Below, one piece after another: positions 1-13,740 of a DNA stretch of 64,000 bases. The first letter of the stretch is position 1, and each line of letters opens with the position of its first letter. Source of the stretch: Todiramphus chloris collaris (taxonomy: Eukaryota; Chordata; Aves; Coraciiformes; Alcedinidae). The DNA lies in contig JANVCC010000018.1 of NCBI GenBank assembly GCA_025345505.1, positions 4,077,749-4,141,748 of the forward strand. Reading direction: 5' to 3'. The position numbers and the translations under genes were made by a program. The notes below the pieces were generated by a model, which was not told where the DNA came from, searched no databases, and was given only the letters and a program-made list of their open reading frames with translations.

Positions 1-3000
1 TAGACACACTTTCATGTAAAAGTAAGAGGAAAGGAAGTCCAAATTTTTTTATGTATCTGTTGGACTGCTGTATTTTCTGTTATTTAGGAGAACTGTAATT
101 CTCAGAGCTTAAAAAAATGCAAGGTAAATTGTAGAAATTATAGCATGAGCATGACAGCTTTTCTTCTGGGAAGATGAAAAAATAGGGAGCTCTCACATAG
201 AAAAGAAAGGAACACAAAGGAGCAGAAATGTAAAATCTGAACAACAGATATTTGTGTCTGAAAAACGGCACTGATTTCCTAACTCCCTATTTAATGTTCA
301 TTCTTTAATTAACATTCATTTCCCAAGGACATAAGTTTGAAAAGGCTGTTTCACATTACTTTAGCACGAAGAGAAAGAATCACTTTTAAGCCATGAAAAG
401 GCTGGGGAAAAAAAAATAAACATGTCTTCTGAATATAATTTCCTCTTTATTGCTACTGCAAAGTTATGAAATGAAATCTATTATTTAATTACATTGGATC
501 AAGCAACAGGAAGAGAAGGGAGTGTTTGAGTCACAACATCCCTGTAAGGATAAATTACTACACTTCCTCTTGTTAAAAGACAGTTTTAATGGACTGAAAC
601 TGTGCAAACGGTTAAAATCAAATTCATGGGAGGTAGGAAGATCTTCTTCCTAACACACAAAAATACCCCATAAAATGTACTCTGAGATTCTTAACAGAAA
701 TATCAGTAACAGTAAGGGAAAAATGTAGCAACAGTTCTGCCAGAACAGCAATAGCTTGAAAACTATTAAATTTATTCAGATCCCCTCCAGAATCTGAAGA
801 TAGTTTAAAAACTATACAATAGCTTCTGGGCCTGCTTTGGTTTATGTTATGCATTGGAACTATTTAGATAATCTACTATGAAAACTTCAAAATTTATCTG
901 CTATTACCACCAAAATTTTATTAGCCATGAGGGATTTCCCTTAGCTGTGCTTCAGTATTGTTTACTAGATCCTTCAAATTGAATGCAACTGTTGGAAAAG
1001 TTAAAGCATTTTATTTCTTAAGTATATTCTTGGCATAAAAAAAAATGGGAGAGCTTTAAACTATAATGAAAAGATAGGCTGAATTCTAAAATATTGGAAT
1101 AGATAGCTTGGCAACTGGTATAGAGTCCACAACTGGGATACAAATGTGCAAATACTGTTGTCTTTTCTATAACCTAAATTCACTTTGATTTGTGCAGAGA
1201 AGATCTGAAATAACCTTTCATGGAAATACTATCTTTTCTCAAAACTAGAATATACTAAAATATGAGGACATTTCACAGATAATTTGAAGAACAATAGAAA
1301 ATATCTTTGAAGCTGTTCAGGAAAGCTCCTCCTAAGCCTAAGGGTAGTATGGGAGAAATGATTTCTTTGAAAAAGCTATCCTAGAGGCAACAGAGACTGA
1401 TTTCTTAGGCCCATCAGAGACTAGCCTGACCTCTCAAGACTGTAAGATGGATGACACGAAGAGGGTGAGTGCAAGACATGAGGTTTTTGAGGAAAAATGA
1501 AGAGAGTTTTTAGAGGGATAAGGGAAACAAGATAGAAAAGGCTCTTTGCAGACATTTTCTACATCAAAGATTTTCAGTGTCCCCCACATATATGGTGCAC
1601 AGTCGTCTTCTAAACTTCTAACTTGCTCTGTGAAAGTGGTCATAAAATAAAAGCTTTCAGTCCTTTTGTGTCTCTACGATTCTTGCACTTTTTAAAGAAG
1701 TCTGATGTTCAATGGAAAATGTTAGGAGGCAAGTTGTTCCTGATGAGTAGAAGTCACTGTATCTAGAGAACACAGCCTTCAACTGCTGAATGTAGGAAAT
1801 CAAGAAAATATGCCATGTATATGCCTGTACATTATGTATTTCTTCTTGAGACTCAAGCTATTGGCTACTGTCAGACTTCAACTGGCTATGAGGACATTTG
1901 ATCAGATTCGGTGATTTTTTAAATATTTTACCTACCAATGCCTCACAAATAAAACTTGCACATTCTCAAAATCGTTCTGAACCAGAAAGGCTTTGTCAGT
2001 CACTCTAGAGTCACTTCAAAAAGAACCTATCACTGACTGAGCAAGATGTCTGAGAAAATAGAGGAAACAAGAGATTCATGTCAAGGGACAGAAGTACTTG
2101 GTCTTTCACAAAACTCTCTGGAAATGGGCAACAGGTCCAAGCCGTGGACCTATATAAATCCATTAGAAGAAGACAAATAATTTCCCCTGCCCTGAGGAGG
2201 TCTCTGCTTTGGGAATCCAACTGTACAATCTTATAATTAAATGCAGCTCCACTGAAACTGCTCACGTGTTAGGTTACTAAGGCTGAGCACAAAGCCAGGA
2301 TATCCATTACTGGTACTAGAGGAGTCAGAAGAAGATAATGTCAATGATGCCAGCAGGGAAGAGGAAAGCTAGTGTTTCCAGCATTTATCTTTGCCCTTTG
2401 GGAGCCACAAAGTAAAGTGTTAGCACTACAGGTTCAATTTCAAAAGACACTGAAACATCACCAAAATCTTTAGGAGGAAGGGTTCAGGTTAAAAATGCAG
2501 AAATGCAAAGAAGAAAAAAATCTTGTTTTTCTTCAGGAAAATCATGCTATAGATTGGCATCTGAGCACAGTGATTCTGACTACAATAAAGGACAAGCCTT
2601 AGCACAATCGCCAGGATTCAGATTGTTCAGCTCCTTAAACAATGGTAGCACAGATTTCTTCAAGAAGAGACCTTTACATTTCTCCCAGCACACAGTGTTT
2701 ATGGAAATAGGGGCAAAACTATCTAAGGTGTAAGTGCAATCGCTAAAGTGCAATTCATGAATTTCTAACAGAAAAAAATACCCCAAAAACACAACAAAAA
2801 AAGCATCAAAACACAAATCAAAAAGTACCTTCATTCCTCTAAAAAAAGAAATAAATAAAAACTTTCATTTTTACCATGTATTTGTAAGAAAGTGAACTCA
2901 AACATCAGTCACAAACTGATAACGGTGCTTAGCCAAAAAGAGAGAAACGAGCATGAGTAGAATCACTACAGGTATGGTGAAGATAGAAGAAATCTGTACT

Positions 3001-4473
3001 TGGAATAACAGAATGGATGACACTTTTCTAAAAGACACAAGGATAGAGTGATCCAAGGTGAAATGCACAGTGGAAAAAAGAAAATTTACTAGGCTGGGTA
3101 GGATTTAAGAAGGAACATTGATTATTGAAGGGATTTAACAGGTCAAGCAATTAGGGGATGAGATTACTAATACTAATAAATAAAAAATTCTCCTCTAATA
3201 CAGATCATTCCATTTTTGGGATTGCTTGTAAGGTTGATTTTGTTATTTTGGAAAAGCTAGGTTACCTATGTGAATGTTCTCATTTTTGTTCATATAACAG
3301 TGATATCTGGTCTACATCCATTTAACAAACAGGCAAAGCAAGGCACAGAACACCTCATTGCCTATGGGCAAAGATGGGAGCAGAAGAAAGAAATCCTGTT
3401 TCCCTCCCTCACTAACCAATTAACAGCACTCCTTCACTGTTACCTATTCTTCTCTAATGCAAAAGGAAGCATCTGCAAAATAATGCAGAAATATTAAAAA
3501 AAAAAAAACAAAAACAAAACCAAAAACTCTTCTAAGCTTTAATTTAAGAGTTTTTTTGTATCTAAAATTGTATGCACTCCTCAGCAAAAACTGTAAATAT
3601 TTCCCAGTGCCTAAAGCTGTGAAATGCAGAGGTGATTTAGCAGATATGCAAACCATAAAAACTGAGCCAAATATATTTCTTTTCTAATTTAGAGCAAGTG
3701 GGCCAGCCTTATATATAATCATAATTCTCAGTGACATTTAAACCAAAAATCAACTAAACATTTAAACTAAAAACCTGCAAACCTGCGTAAAGCTTTACAA
3801 ATTATATCAGTCATTTGAATATAAAGCTTAGAGACAGTAGCATAAACAATGTCAACACAGGCACAAGTTTGCAGTTTAGAACCTGGACCTGGAATACTAT
3901 AAAAGTAAATGCTCACATTCATAAGAAGTCACACTTCAATCAGTGGCTTTCTGGGGAGGAATAGGATCTGCAGCACGCAGTAAAGCCATACCATCAGAGG
4001 TCAAGGAATACAGGAATAAAGAACTGCCAAAAGAAAAGCTTAATTAGCTTTGTAAACTGAATTAAGAAGCAAAGCAAAGTAGGCTTCAGACATAAAACAG
4101 TATGAAGAAAGCTAATCTGTGCAGGATGGAAAATCTAAATGTGGTTCCAAAACAGGAGAATAATTTTCATGGAGCATTGAGAAGAATGGAGATTTTGAGC
4201 ATGGGAAAAACAGTACAACAGCTCATTGAAGCGGCATGTGGAAACAAATTCTTTCTAATATACTGAATGGAAGTAAAAATCAAAGATTTTAATGCACTCC
4301 AGTCATCAGCACTAGATATCTCAGATGTAAATGAACTATAAACATAAGTGAATGTCTGCTGGCATTAATATTCAAACAAATCAGCTAAGTTTAGGGAAAC
4401 TAAAGGGATCAAATAATTATAGACTGCTGCCTACAAAGACCTGAAGAGCAATTAGAAAGATGACGGATCCAAA
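1..4473. other. AT-rich unique sequence, no gene seen
   Basis: No recognisable gene, repeat family or RNA gene was found here. Open frames on both strands are short (under about 85 codons), have biased K/F/S/L composition typical of chance frames in AT-rich DNA, and none resembles a known family. An A-rich run occurs near 3495-3527. The sequence is CpG-poor and reads like ordinary intergenic or intronic bird DNA. Confidence 0.6.
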
Positions 4474-4768
4474 TTTTTCTTGGTCGTGTCAGATGATATA
4501 ACAAGGGGAGACAGACAGAAATTGTAATTTGGAAATACCAAGTTGAATGTTAAGAAAACCTTTCTTATGGGAGAACAGAGCAACCCTGCAGAAGTTAAGC
4601 AGGAGGGTCTCTGAAAAATTCCTCCATGGAGCTTTCAAAGCCTGAGCTGGACAAAGACATTGCTGACCATCTGGTCTAGTACAGGTGACAGTTCTCCTTG
4701 GAGTGGGTTGGACTAGATGACTCAAGGGGTTTGGCTGTTTCTTTCCTGACTCTATTTCATATGTTCTT
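4474..4768 (+). mobile_element. CR1 LINE, old 3' fragment
   Basis: This is a degraded 3' end of a CR1 retrotransposon in plus orientation. The recognisable order is an 'acaagggg' block, a 'gaatgttaagaaaacctttctt' region that matches the CR1 'LNxRKxFF' coding zone, 'tttcaaagcctgagctggac', 'ctggtctag', then 'gggttggactagatgact' and a corrupted final octamer region ending in 'tctatttcatatgttctt'. The many mismatches and small deletions suggest an old copy. No open frame survives. The 5' end was set where similarity to the CR1 pattern fades, so it is approximate. Confidence 0.85.
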
Positions 4769-6271
4769 ACAGAGTTTGTAGTGAACTAAAATTGTTTACT
4801 TCTGTTTGCTCAGGTTCCAGAACAACAATCACCATCCCCTCCACTTGGAATAGGGTTCCGGATCAACTGCTACACAAAGATTTGAATTCTTCTCAAAACC
4901 AGTGTGTCAACAAAGTGGAAGTGGAGCAAGCCAGTCCTGAGGACTGTGCAAGAGACTGTGGATGCCAGACAAACCTCACCATATCTTTGAGCTGCTGCTA
5001 CAACCACCAACTCAGAAAGTCATCTGCAGCCAGTATCTATCAATCACAGGGAAAAACCTACAGCAGCACTGTCAATAAGGAATAAAAGAAACAAGGCCTG
5101 CTCCTTCACATCAGTGGTTGCACTGTGCACTGAACAAGACATAGGACAAGATGAAATTTGCTGATTCCTTCAGTAAGAACAAATAAATACATAAAAGTAA
5201 TGGATTCATTCGCAGCAAGTCATCTAGGCTGATGAATGGCAGTTGCGTGTAAAACGAGTTGAGCAAGGTTATGGGGGTTTCTTTTGATACAACTTGAATG
5301 AAAATCAGCTTCTATGATGCCGTAAGTATTCCCAGAGTAGACTCCTTAATTATTTGCAGCCTTGGTTCATCCAGATAAATAGGCTGTGCTAATATGTGTT
5401 TGAGCTTCATTTAGAAAAAAATAGTTATTCATTACAGATGTGAGTATCTCTCCTCTGTGTACTTAGTCACATACTGCAACTGATAATAAAATGCAGAGTG
5501 GCTGAGCTCATACCTCACAGTTGACTTTATAATTTCATCTAGTTAAGATTTGCCTTCTTAAAATCCTATAAGCTAAATCTTAAAGGCCTTACACAAGTTT
5601 TTGCAGAACACCTTCAGAATCAAGGCCTTTTTGAATGGATTTATATAAACAGTGATTTATACTCCAGAGTTACACTTGTTAATAAACTTAAGGCTGTTGG
5701 GGTTTTTTAGATTTTCTTTAGATATATTTTCCTGTATACCTTACAGATGTAATAAACTGCAATATATTAGCTAATGAATGAAAGAGGACATCTGTTTCAT
5801 GAGAAGGCCACACCATAGAGAGTGTTTCTGCTTTTTACAGGCACTTGCAGGGAAATTGGTAATTGGTGGCAAGGACAATGAAACAGAGACTGAGGTCCCC
5901 CATGCCAGGACAAATTTCAGGTTTTAAACAAACGGACAACACCACAAAGCACGTATACTATACTGGCCTTTTCTGATAATCTCAGAGTATTTCACAAGGA
6001 AACTCAGTGACATTGTCCCCATTTTTCTAATTTTATACCTGAGAAACAGAAATAAAAATTAATTAATCTAAGGTCACTCTACTTTGTTTTGATTCTGGAT
6101 TGCCATTTCAGTACCTGATCCCATCTTAAGTATGACTCACCAGAGAATACTTACAACTTTTATTCACTACTTGTCTTCAGAGACAAACCATATTCCAGAC
6201 ACCTCCCTCCAATGACCTTCAATCTAATCAATATGAGAGCAATCTATGCAAATAACTCTTTAAAGCACTCT

Positions 6272-6309
6272 GTGATGTCCACCTTTTGCTGCGATGTCCA
6301 CCTTTTGTT
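6272..6309. repeat. Two-copy 19-bp tandem duplication
   Basis: Two adjacent 19-bp units sharing the core 'gatgtccaccttttg' (6272-6290 and 6291-6309) match at 17 of 19 positions. It is a small local duplication with no visible coding context. Confidence 0.85.
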
Positions 6310-7936
6310 GCCCTACTGATGTTTAGTGACATCTAATGTATAGTCAGTTGATGAGACAGTTGATGTTTTGTTAAATGACACTTAAAGTCAGAAACTACAT
6401 ATAAAAAGATAATTTGGTATCCTGATTTCCCATAGCTACCACACAATGCATAGAAACAGGCATCTGGCTGCTTCCCATTATCTTTAATCTTCAGTCAGCT
6501 GTAGAAGATCAGGCTTGAACAGTCAATGTGAACAGAGAATCACAACAGAATACACATGTCCTGGGTCTCCAGGAAATACATCACCCACCATGATACTGGT
6601 TTACATTGTATATCAGGTTGCTTAATGCATTTGCATTTATTCTCTTGAAGACTGTATTCAACAAAATTAAAGCAGTGCTAAATGATTTTTTTGATGGATG
6701 ACATTTGGCCCAAAATAAAAAGTTGAGTGTTGTAGCAATAATGGGAAATTTTATTGACATACGTTACACCCAGACATAGGACAAAACAGTCCCTAGTTTG
6801 AAAATCCAGCTTAATTTTAGTGGAATTGTATCTGTGTGAGATCTTTGTCCTTTTGCTAATAGCTTCTTATAATGAAAGGATTTTTTAATTAAGTAGAAAT
6901 AGCGTTGCATTCTATCAACTACAGACTAAAGCAGTGGATCTGACCATGTTAGTAATACTGTCTGTTTGTAGTGACAAATTTCTCAGCTGAATATTAACAA
7001 GCAGCTTCTACTAATAGTATCCATTATCCATTTAGTGCATACAATGATATTTCTGGCTTCAGTACAATTACGCATCATGAGTCCTAGAAATTAAATGTAT
7101 TCATTCTCTAAATTTCCTTTTACTCCTATTTCCAGTGTGTAAATGCCAAGTATAAATCTATAAATATTACTTTCATTTTCAAGCTATATAGTTACGTCAC
7201 AAAGAGTTTCCTGCAATCCAGCACTTGAATTCACACAAACTTAGTAGGAAATGAACATCCTTGGTCTTGGCAGAGTGAAATACTGAAATGGTTTCCTGTC
7301 CTGATCTTCAATTTCATATTTATTTACTGGATCACTATTTTCTGCAGGTGTTATTTCCAATAGATAAAATGTGCTCTAGTGCAAGTCTACTTTTTTTAAT
7401 ATTGGTGGAGACAGCAGTGTGTTGGAACAGATTTTTCATAATTACATGTCATAATTTCAATTTCAAATCCATCCATCTAAGCCACAGTTCACCTCTCTGT
7501 CAATGAAAATAATCTAAACAGTGTTCACTTCAAGGAGGGAATAGGGAATCGGAGCACTCCCCTTTCTAATTATTTTTATCTATCTTCTTTTTTCTCCTAC
7601 CCATGTTCCCACCTCCCACATCAGCAGACATTTTGATAATGACTAGAATTATGGAAAACTGAGTCTCCTGCTGCCCTTCCACTGCTAGGAGCACAGTTCA
7701 AACCTGAACTAAATGAAATCATCACCTGATCTTTAGCTGCCATCCACTTCACAAAATACCCTGTCCAGAGTTTCCTGCAGGTTGACATCAGTGGCATCCT
7801 ATGCTCAGGAAAAGACAAGCACAGTGCTAATTATCACTTGAGCCAATGTTGAGGTCATGGGCAAGGAAGTGAGGGAAATGGGGCTGTGTTGCCATCTCAC
7901 CTCTTGCTCTTCAAGTTTCTAGCACAGTTTCCACAC

Positions 7937-7983
7937 AAAAAAAAAAAAAAAAAACCAAACAAACAAAAAAACCAAAACAAACC
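7937..7983. repeat. Poly-A followed by A/C-rich tract
   Basis: A run of 18 A (7937-7954) continues as an irregular 'ccaaacaaac' type tract. No poly-A signal or gene-like sequence lies directly upstream, so it is treated as simple low-complexity DNA and not as the tail of a retrocopy. Confidence 0.85.
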
Positions 7984-10578
7984 CTATAGATAATAATTTT
8001 CAAAAGGTCATCTGTGTTTTACAGTATTCTTCAATTTTTCTACTGTCTCCTCCACACATCTCTTCCAGTAGCACCAATGCTGCCCAGTAATACATGGTAT
8101 CTATTAAAAATTCCCACATTTGAGAGCAAATTAAAAAAAACCAAAACAAAACAACAGAGCTATGTGTGCCTGGGTTTGTATGGCAGCTTAGGTTGAATGT
8201 CCTTTCAAGTTTATCTATTTTTCCAAATATTTGGAAACTCTTTACCTTTCAAAATGTACTGCTAAGTTTTTAAAACAAGATTTTACTACAACTCCCTTTC
8301 TCATTTATTCCTGTTTTCTGTAATCAGTCTTTCTTTTCGCATGTTCTATGCCCAATTTTAAGTTAAGAAAAATGTGTTGGTTTGGGTATGTGAGAAAAAT
8401 TCAAGTAGTCATTTTCAAGTCAGCCAAGATGAAAACAAATTTTTACATTTTTTGTGAAAAAAATTAAACTTCACTGAGGAATCATCACAAAAAACTAATA
8501 AACATTTATTTAAGTTAGAAATAAGCAAGCTAAAGAATGAATCCAATTTAGAAAGTGTTTTTTTTAAACTTCATTTTTCCCTGTTTTACTGGTTTGTTAA
8601 GAGGCTAGAAAATAGATGCAGAGTAAATGCTAAATACTGGTGAGCTGGAAGCAGCAAGTATGATTTTGATGACAATACATATTCTCCTTGAACTACAAAA
8701 TACTCAAATACTACAATATATCTAAAGAGGAATGACTCCTATTGTATCAAACATGGAAGCAGATGATAGTTTTGGCAATATGGACATAAAGATTAACTAT
8801 GAAAATCTTATGCAGAAAAGTTGGCAAGATTTAGGTATGGCCAAGAATGAAGATATAGAGAAAAAAAATAGACAGAAGGTACCAGGGAACACTGTAGTGT
8901 TAATCTACTCAGAGAGTAAGGGGAAAAAAAATAAGGACCTTGGTTTTGTCCTTCCTGAATTTCAGCGGATAAAAAAGTACTTCTAGGGAACCATGCCAAA
9001 ATGCAGTCCTGGGGAACACAGATGAGTTGAGAGTGGAGAGAGAAATATTCAAAACACCAGTGTTAGGACGATACTGAATACTTGAAAGCAGATGAGGCTA
9101 GAAAGCCCAGTGATGAAAAGGAAATGGGATAAGAACAGAAATTTGTGGGATGCCCAAAGAAAGTAAGAAAATTCTGTTGAAAGATACATTGAATTACATA
9201 GTGGAGGGAGAGGAAGATTAGAAGAATATGGTGTTTCTCCTTAGATTGAAAAAAAACCCCTCCACTTTAAAGTATGATTTAGAAATGATGTAACCACTGT
9301 GAGAAGAAACACTTCATAGTTAGGGGACCAGAGATCAAAAAAGTCTCAAAAATAGCTCTTCCCTCCGAATGCAACAGGAAGAGCAATAATTTCCATTTCT
9401 AATGCTTTAAAGTTGTTGCAGAGTTGGTACATATCATGACCAGTGGTCCTTTCTATTTACCAGTTCATGGATAAGAGTAATTCCATTCATTAGAACATGT
9501 ATTTCTGGTGGAAGCTACCAATCCAGTCCCCTTCTTACAATGTTATACTTGCCAGAGAGTTATACTGAATATAAAGTTCCATATTACCTTTATCTTCTGT
9601 TTGAGCTAGTACAGAGGCAAACTGTTTTGCACCTGCAGCTTTTACAAGGCAGGAGTGGGATTTTAAAGGAACTGCTGAAGTGACTGAACACTTTATGTGT
9701 GAGAGCCAGCATGTGCTCTACATACTTACATTTGCTTAACAAATCATTATCAGCCAAATTAAACTGAAGTGTGAAATATGGCACTCTGAAAAAAAATGAC
9801 ATATACCACTTTTACTCACGGGTGGAACGAATAAGGCAAGAAAAGAGGAAAAGCTCTCACACTGTTCATTGAGTTTTGAGATTTAAATGACTGGTTATAA
9901 AGATACATAAGTTAAAATGGATTCTATCAGAGAAGTAGCAGTATTTCTTAATAAAGTAATGCCTAATTCTTTTGATCACAGGGTGAGTGGGTTCAAGCAC
10001 CTCCATCTCTTAAGACATTCAGGAGGACTAGACATTTTTCTTATGTTTTAGCATTATGAATTCTCTTCTTCACCTTTTTCAATTCAGAATCAATTACTAA
10101 GAGAGATCTCTCTCCAGTGCCTGTGAATGCAGCAAAATGAAAAGCTTTGATGAATACATAAACAATAGAACTACTTATATAAATGTATGTATCATAGCAA
10201 TTTATACTTGGGCTCATGATATTCTGGAAAACAGCAAAAACCAAGATCTTTGCCATGACAGTCTACAGCTGCCATTCTGGAGCAGATTAGCAAGTAAATG
10301 TTAGGTGTAATGAACAGAGAAACTGAAGCCAGAAAAACAAAATTAAGCATAAGCTGAATTTGCTACCAATTTTCAGACAAAATGTATTTTGCTTTGAAAA
10401 TAATGACTCTCCAAAACTTTCAGAGAAAATGCACATACCGAAGACTGAGACCACCCATCACTACTGAATGCCAAAACCCTACTATGAAGCTTGGACAATC
10501 ATTCTCTCTCTCTCTGAAAGACACCTCCCTGTATCAGTATGTCCTTATTTTATTTTGTATTTTATCAAGAAACAAACC

Positions 10579-10596
10579 TTTTTTTTTTTTTTTTTT
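10579..10596. repeat. Poly-T run (18 T)
   Basis: An 18-base T homopolymer. On the minus strand it would read as poly-A, but no retrocopy body is recognisable beside it. Confidence 0.9.
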
Positions 10597-10650
10597 CTTT
10601 ATAAAGCACATGATACATAAATAACCAAACACCAGTGAGGTAAGGACATA

Positions 10651-10678
10651 GTCATCACTCTACTGTCATCACTCTACT
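10651..10678. repeat. Perfect 14-bp tandem duplication
   Basis: The 14-mer 'gtcatcactctact' occurs twice in direct succession without a mismatch. The identity points to a recent replication-slippage event or a very small duplication. Confidence 0.9.
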
Positions 10679-12758
10679 TGGCCAATAGACATTTAATTCT
10701 TCACAAAAAGTGAAATGGCTCACATGGGGTGGGGAAGGAGGGGAAAAAAACAAAAAGAGCAAAAGAAAAACAGGCTTTTATGCTCCTGTGTATGCCAGGC
10801 AACTATGCACACCACTGAGCTCTGGTGTAGAGGAGGCTGTCTTATGTATTTCAAAGAAAACTTTAAGACATTTTGGTCTCCTCCAAATACAGCACAAGTC
10901 TCTTTCCAAGTCTTATACTAATTATTATTCTGGAAACCTTATACCACAAGCTTTAGCCCTTATGATCACTAAATTCCAGAGGAAACATAGATGAATTAAT
11001 TTCTCTTCAGTTAATCACAGAAAATAAATAATTTACCTGTGTTTTGTTTAGTCAAAAATACTTGTTCATGACAATGCAGATACTACAGGTAATGCAATAG
11101 CAGTCTGAGGAGGTTATTAAGTCAGTCCTAGAAGACTAAGAAACTAAGTTTTTGCTGCTAACAGAATGCCATATGTATGGAATATATATACATTCAGTTA
11201 CATCTGATGTTTTTTTTGCATCACCTTTTCCCACCAAGAGCCATCAAACGCACACACGGCAAATCTGGTGCTCAGAAATAAATAACACATAGATACACAT
11301 GTTCCAAACCCCTCCATTTACCAATATTTGTTGGAAAGTTCTCAAAACCTTCCTTGGGTTCTAAGAAATTACTGCCATCTTCAATTTTATTACCTCAGAG
11401 ATGTGAATGATGAATCACTGAATAGACAGCCCAGAAAGGATTATCTGTCATCTGTTAAGATTACAGGCTAAGGATGTCTGCAGTTAAGCATAGGCCTGAT
11501 GTGCTGTCTATAATTTTGATTCCTTTGACACACTTGAGATAAGTGGGGCAGAAATAGCTCACTACTTTACCAGCATTGTTTAAGGGACAAAAGAAAAAAA
11601 AAAAATTAAAAATTTGGTAAACATTAAACAATTTTGCACTCATTTAAAAAGAATTACAAATATCTTTATCCAACTGCATAAAATGTTTCCCTCATCAAAA
11701 GGGTTTTACAATACGTGAGAAAAATCATCCAGGAAATTTGGAAAAAAAAAGAAAAGATATCACATTTGCACATGCAAGTGGATAATTGTTTGTAACTCAG
11801 AAGCAAAATCTACAAAGTTTCCACCTGCAGCAGCCAGAGGCTGTAAGTTGAAGAGAATTTCCCCCACAATTTCTTCTGCTAAAAGCTCTCCCCAGCAGCT
11901 GTATGTAGCAGTGGGCATTCAAAATGGAAAGGGAATGAGTTCTTTGCTTATGTTCTCCACATAAGGCCCCTTCTGTCCCTCTGAGAAGCTGAGTGTCACG
12001 TATGAAAAGACTGGTGGGAGAGACCTATTAGGTATCTCCTCCTATATGGATGCTTAACAACAGCACTTACATAAATTTTATTTATGGCTTTAAAGACCAT
12101 AAAGAGAAATATCCTTCTCTGTGGACAGAGGAATGCAGCTCAGAGGTGCTGGGTAATTCGCATGCACTTACACCATCAATAAATAATGAAAACTAGTGCA
12201 AACCCAGTGCAAAACTCGGGAAAATGGTTCTATCTCCCCATGTACAAGACGCAGCACTGTCCCAGCAGCAGAGGAACAGAAATCAGAATGTCTTTTCTTG
12301 TGATTTGTCATCCTACCCCAACTACCCAAAGGGATTATCAGAACAGGCAGGGGAAGGCCAAGGAGACAATTGTTCAAGATCTCAGCTAATTAATGGAAGG
12401 AGAAAAGATGGTCAGTTGACAAGGGAAAAGAACCAGCTATTGTTCTGATGATGAAAGATGCACTTCAATAGGCGGCAAGTTGTCTCCACCCTCCCATTAT
12501 AGCTCAAGTAACTTTGCTGGTGGGTCTTTATAGGAACTCAATTGTTACAAAGATATATCAAAGACAAATAAAGCAATAAAACCCTACCTTTAGAATTTAA
12601 ACACTAAGAATTTTATCTTCTCATGCAGCATTTTGAGACACAAACCAATGTGTTTTCAGTCAAGCACCTTGAGAGATCAGACTGTCAATGAAACCAGAAA
12701 TAATGAAAGGGATGATGGGAAGGAGGGAGAACAGGATGGGAAAGTTCAAGACAGAGGC

Positions 12759-12768
12759 GGGGGGGGGG
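12759..12768. repeat. Poly-G run (10 G)
   Basis: A G10 homopolymer inside a purine-rich stretch (about 12700-12775). Runs of this kind are prone to length errors in sequencing. Confidence 0.85.
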
Positions 12769-12845
12769 AAGATACAAAAAAGTAACTCACAGTAGTGATG
12801 AAGCATGGCATATGTGTAGTATTTTTACCTTGCTGGGGATTGTAC

Positions 12846-12905
12846 ATCTTTAATTAAAAGCATTATTCATTTTAATTAGCGCTCATGATTTTTAAGTGGT
12901 GCTTT
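12846..12905. promoter_or_regulatory. Possible homeodomain-site cluster (conserved element candidate)
   Basis: Within 60 bp there are 'taattaa', 'attattcatttt', 'ttaattag' and 'ttaagtgg'. The first and third are typical homeodomain core sites and the last resembles the NKX2 site. Closely packed TAATTA cores without simple-sequence structure are common in conserved developmental enhancers. This is inferred from motifs alone in an AT-rich background, where such cores also arise by chance. Confidence 0.3.
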
Positions 12906-13218
12906 CTTAGAAAAGCACATTGAGCAATGATTCTAGACTACTGAGTCCAATTTATCTGTGATATTGCTGGCATACAGTTCTTGAACAAACAGATGAAAAT
13001 GTCTTGTGAGTAAAGAAATAATGCAACCGTTCCACAGGTCAAGTATTATACGAAAGTTACATACATAAACAAGACATTAATATTTTAATATTATTTTCAG
13101 TGTGACAAGAGGCACAGTCATTTTCAAATCATCATGGATGTATTCCAGTCCAGTTCTAAAAGATTTGATAAACAAAATCTGTGCTTTAATTCAGCTTTAA
13201 CATGATTGTAACCATGGC

Positions 13219-13301
13219 ATCTTTGAAAAACAAAACCAACCAAAAACAAAAACCCCAACAAGAACAACAACAAAAAACTAAAAAAGCAAACAAACAAAAA
13301 G
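13219..13301. repeat. A/C-rich low-complexity tract
   Basis: About 80 bp of irregular (A)nC units such as 'caaaaacaaaaacccc' and 'aacaacaac'. Tracts of this composition recur in the window (7937, 30328, 60099). Confidence 0.85.
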
Positions 13302-13329
13302 TATCCTTTGACCCATGCTGTTAAATTCA

Positions 13330-13740
13330 GGGTTGTAATCCAAAATCAATTGTGCCTCAGCCAGCTTTCTATCAGCTGAGTCTTTTGTTTGGCAAAGCCT
13401 CAACTCTAAATGAAGGCAATTCATTGGGGTGATAATTTGCTGTATGAGCACCTATCGAGTTGTTAAAATAAAGGTGTTGTGCCATAAGCAGGTGTTCCAA
13501 CATTCTTAAACAGTTCGGCCAGTATCCCCAAAGTAAGCAAACTCAGTAACAGCAATTCTCCATCTAGCATTTAGCTTGGAGCCCCGTCTGGCAAACACCA
13601 CCGATTCCTGCTTTAAGTCACATCTCTTCTGTTCAGATGATGATGATGATGTACCACAAGAAGTCTCGGTCAAGTAAATTACTCTGGCTTCAAACTGTCA
13701 AGTAAACTTTGCAGCTTTGCACTTCATATAATACAGTTTG
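13330..13740. promoter_or_regulatory. Candidate conserved non-coding element
   Basis: This 400-bp stretch has balanced composition, no simple repeats apart from a (GAT)5 at about 13636-13651, no long frame, and a mix of short motifs ('caattcattggggtgataatt', 'agcacctatcgag', 'gcacttcatataatac') that looks like constrained DNA more than drifted AT-rich filler. The call rests on general appearance only; no specific factor or gene is implied. Confidence 0.25.

Noticed and set aside
4792..5085. 97-codon plus-strand frame
   Set aside because: It starts at TTG, has no recognisable domain and sits in ordinary AT-rich sequence after an old CR1; likely chance.
8732..8986. 84-codon ATG frame, rich in K, N and E
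   Set aside because: The composition follows the purine-rich DNA, no family is recognisable and no splice context was found.
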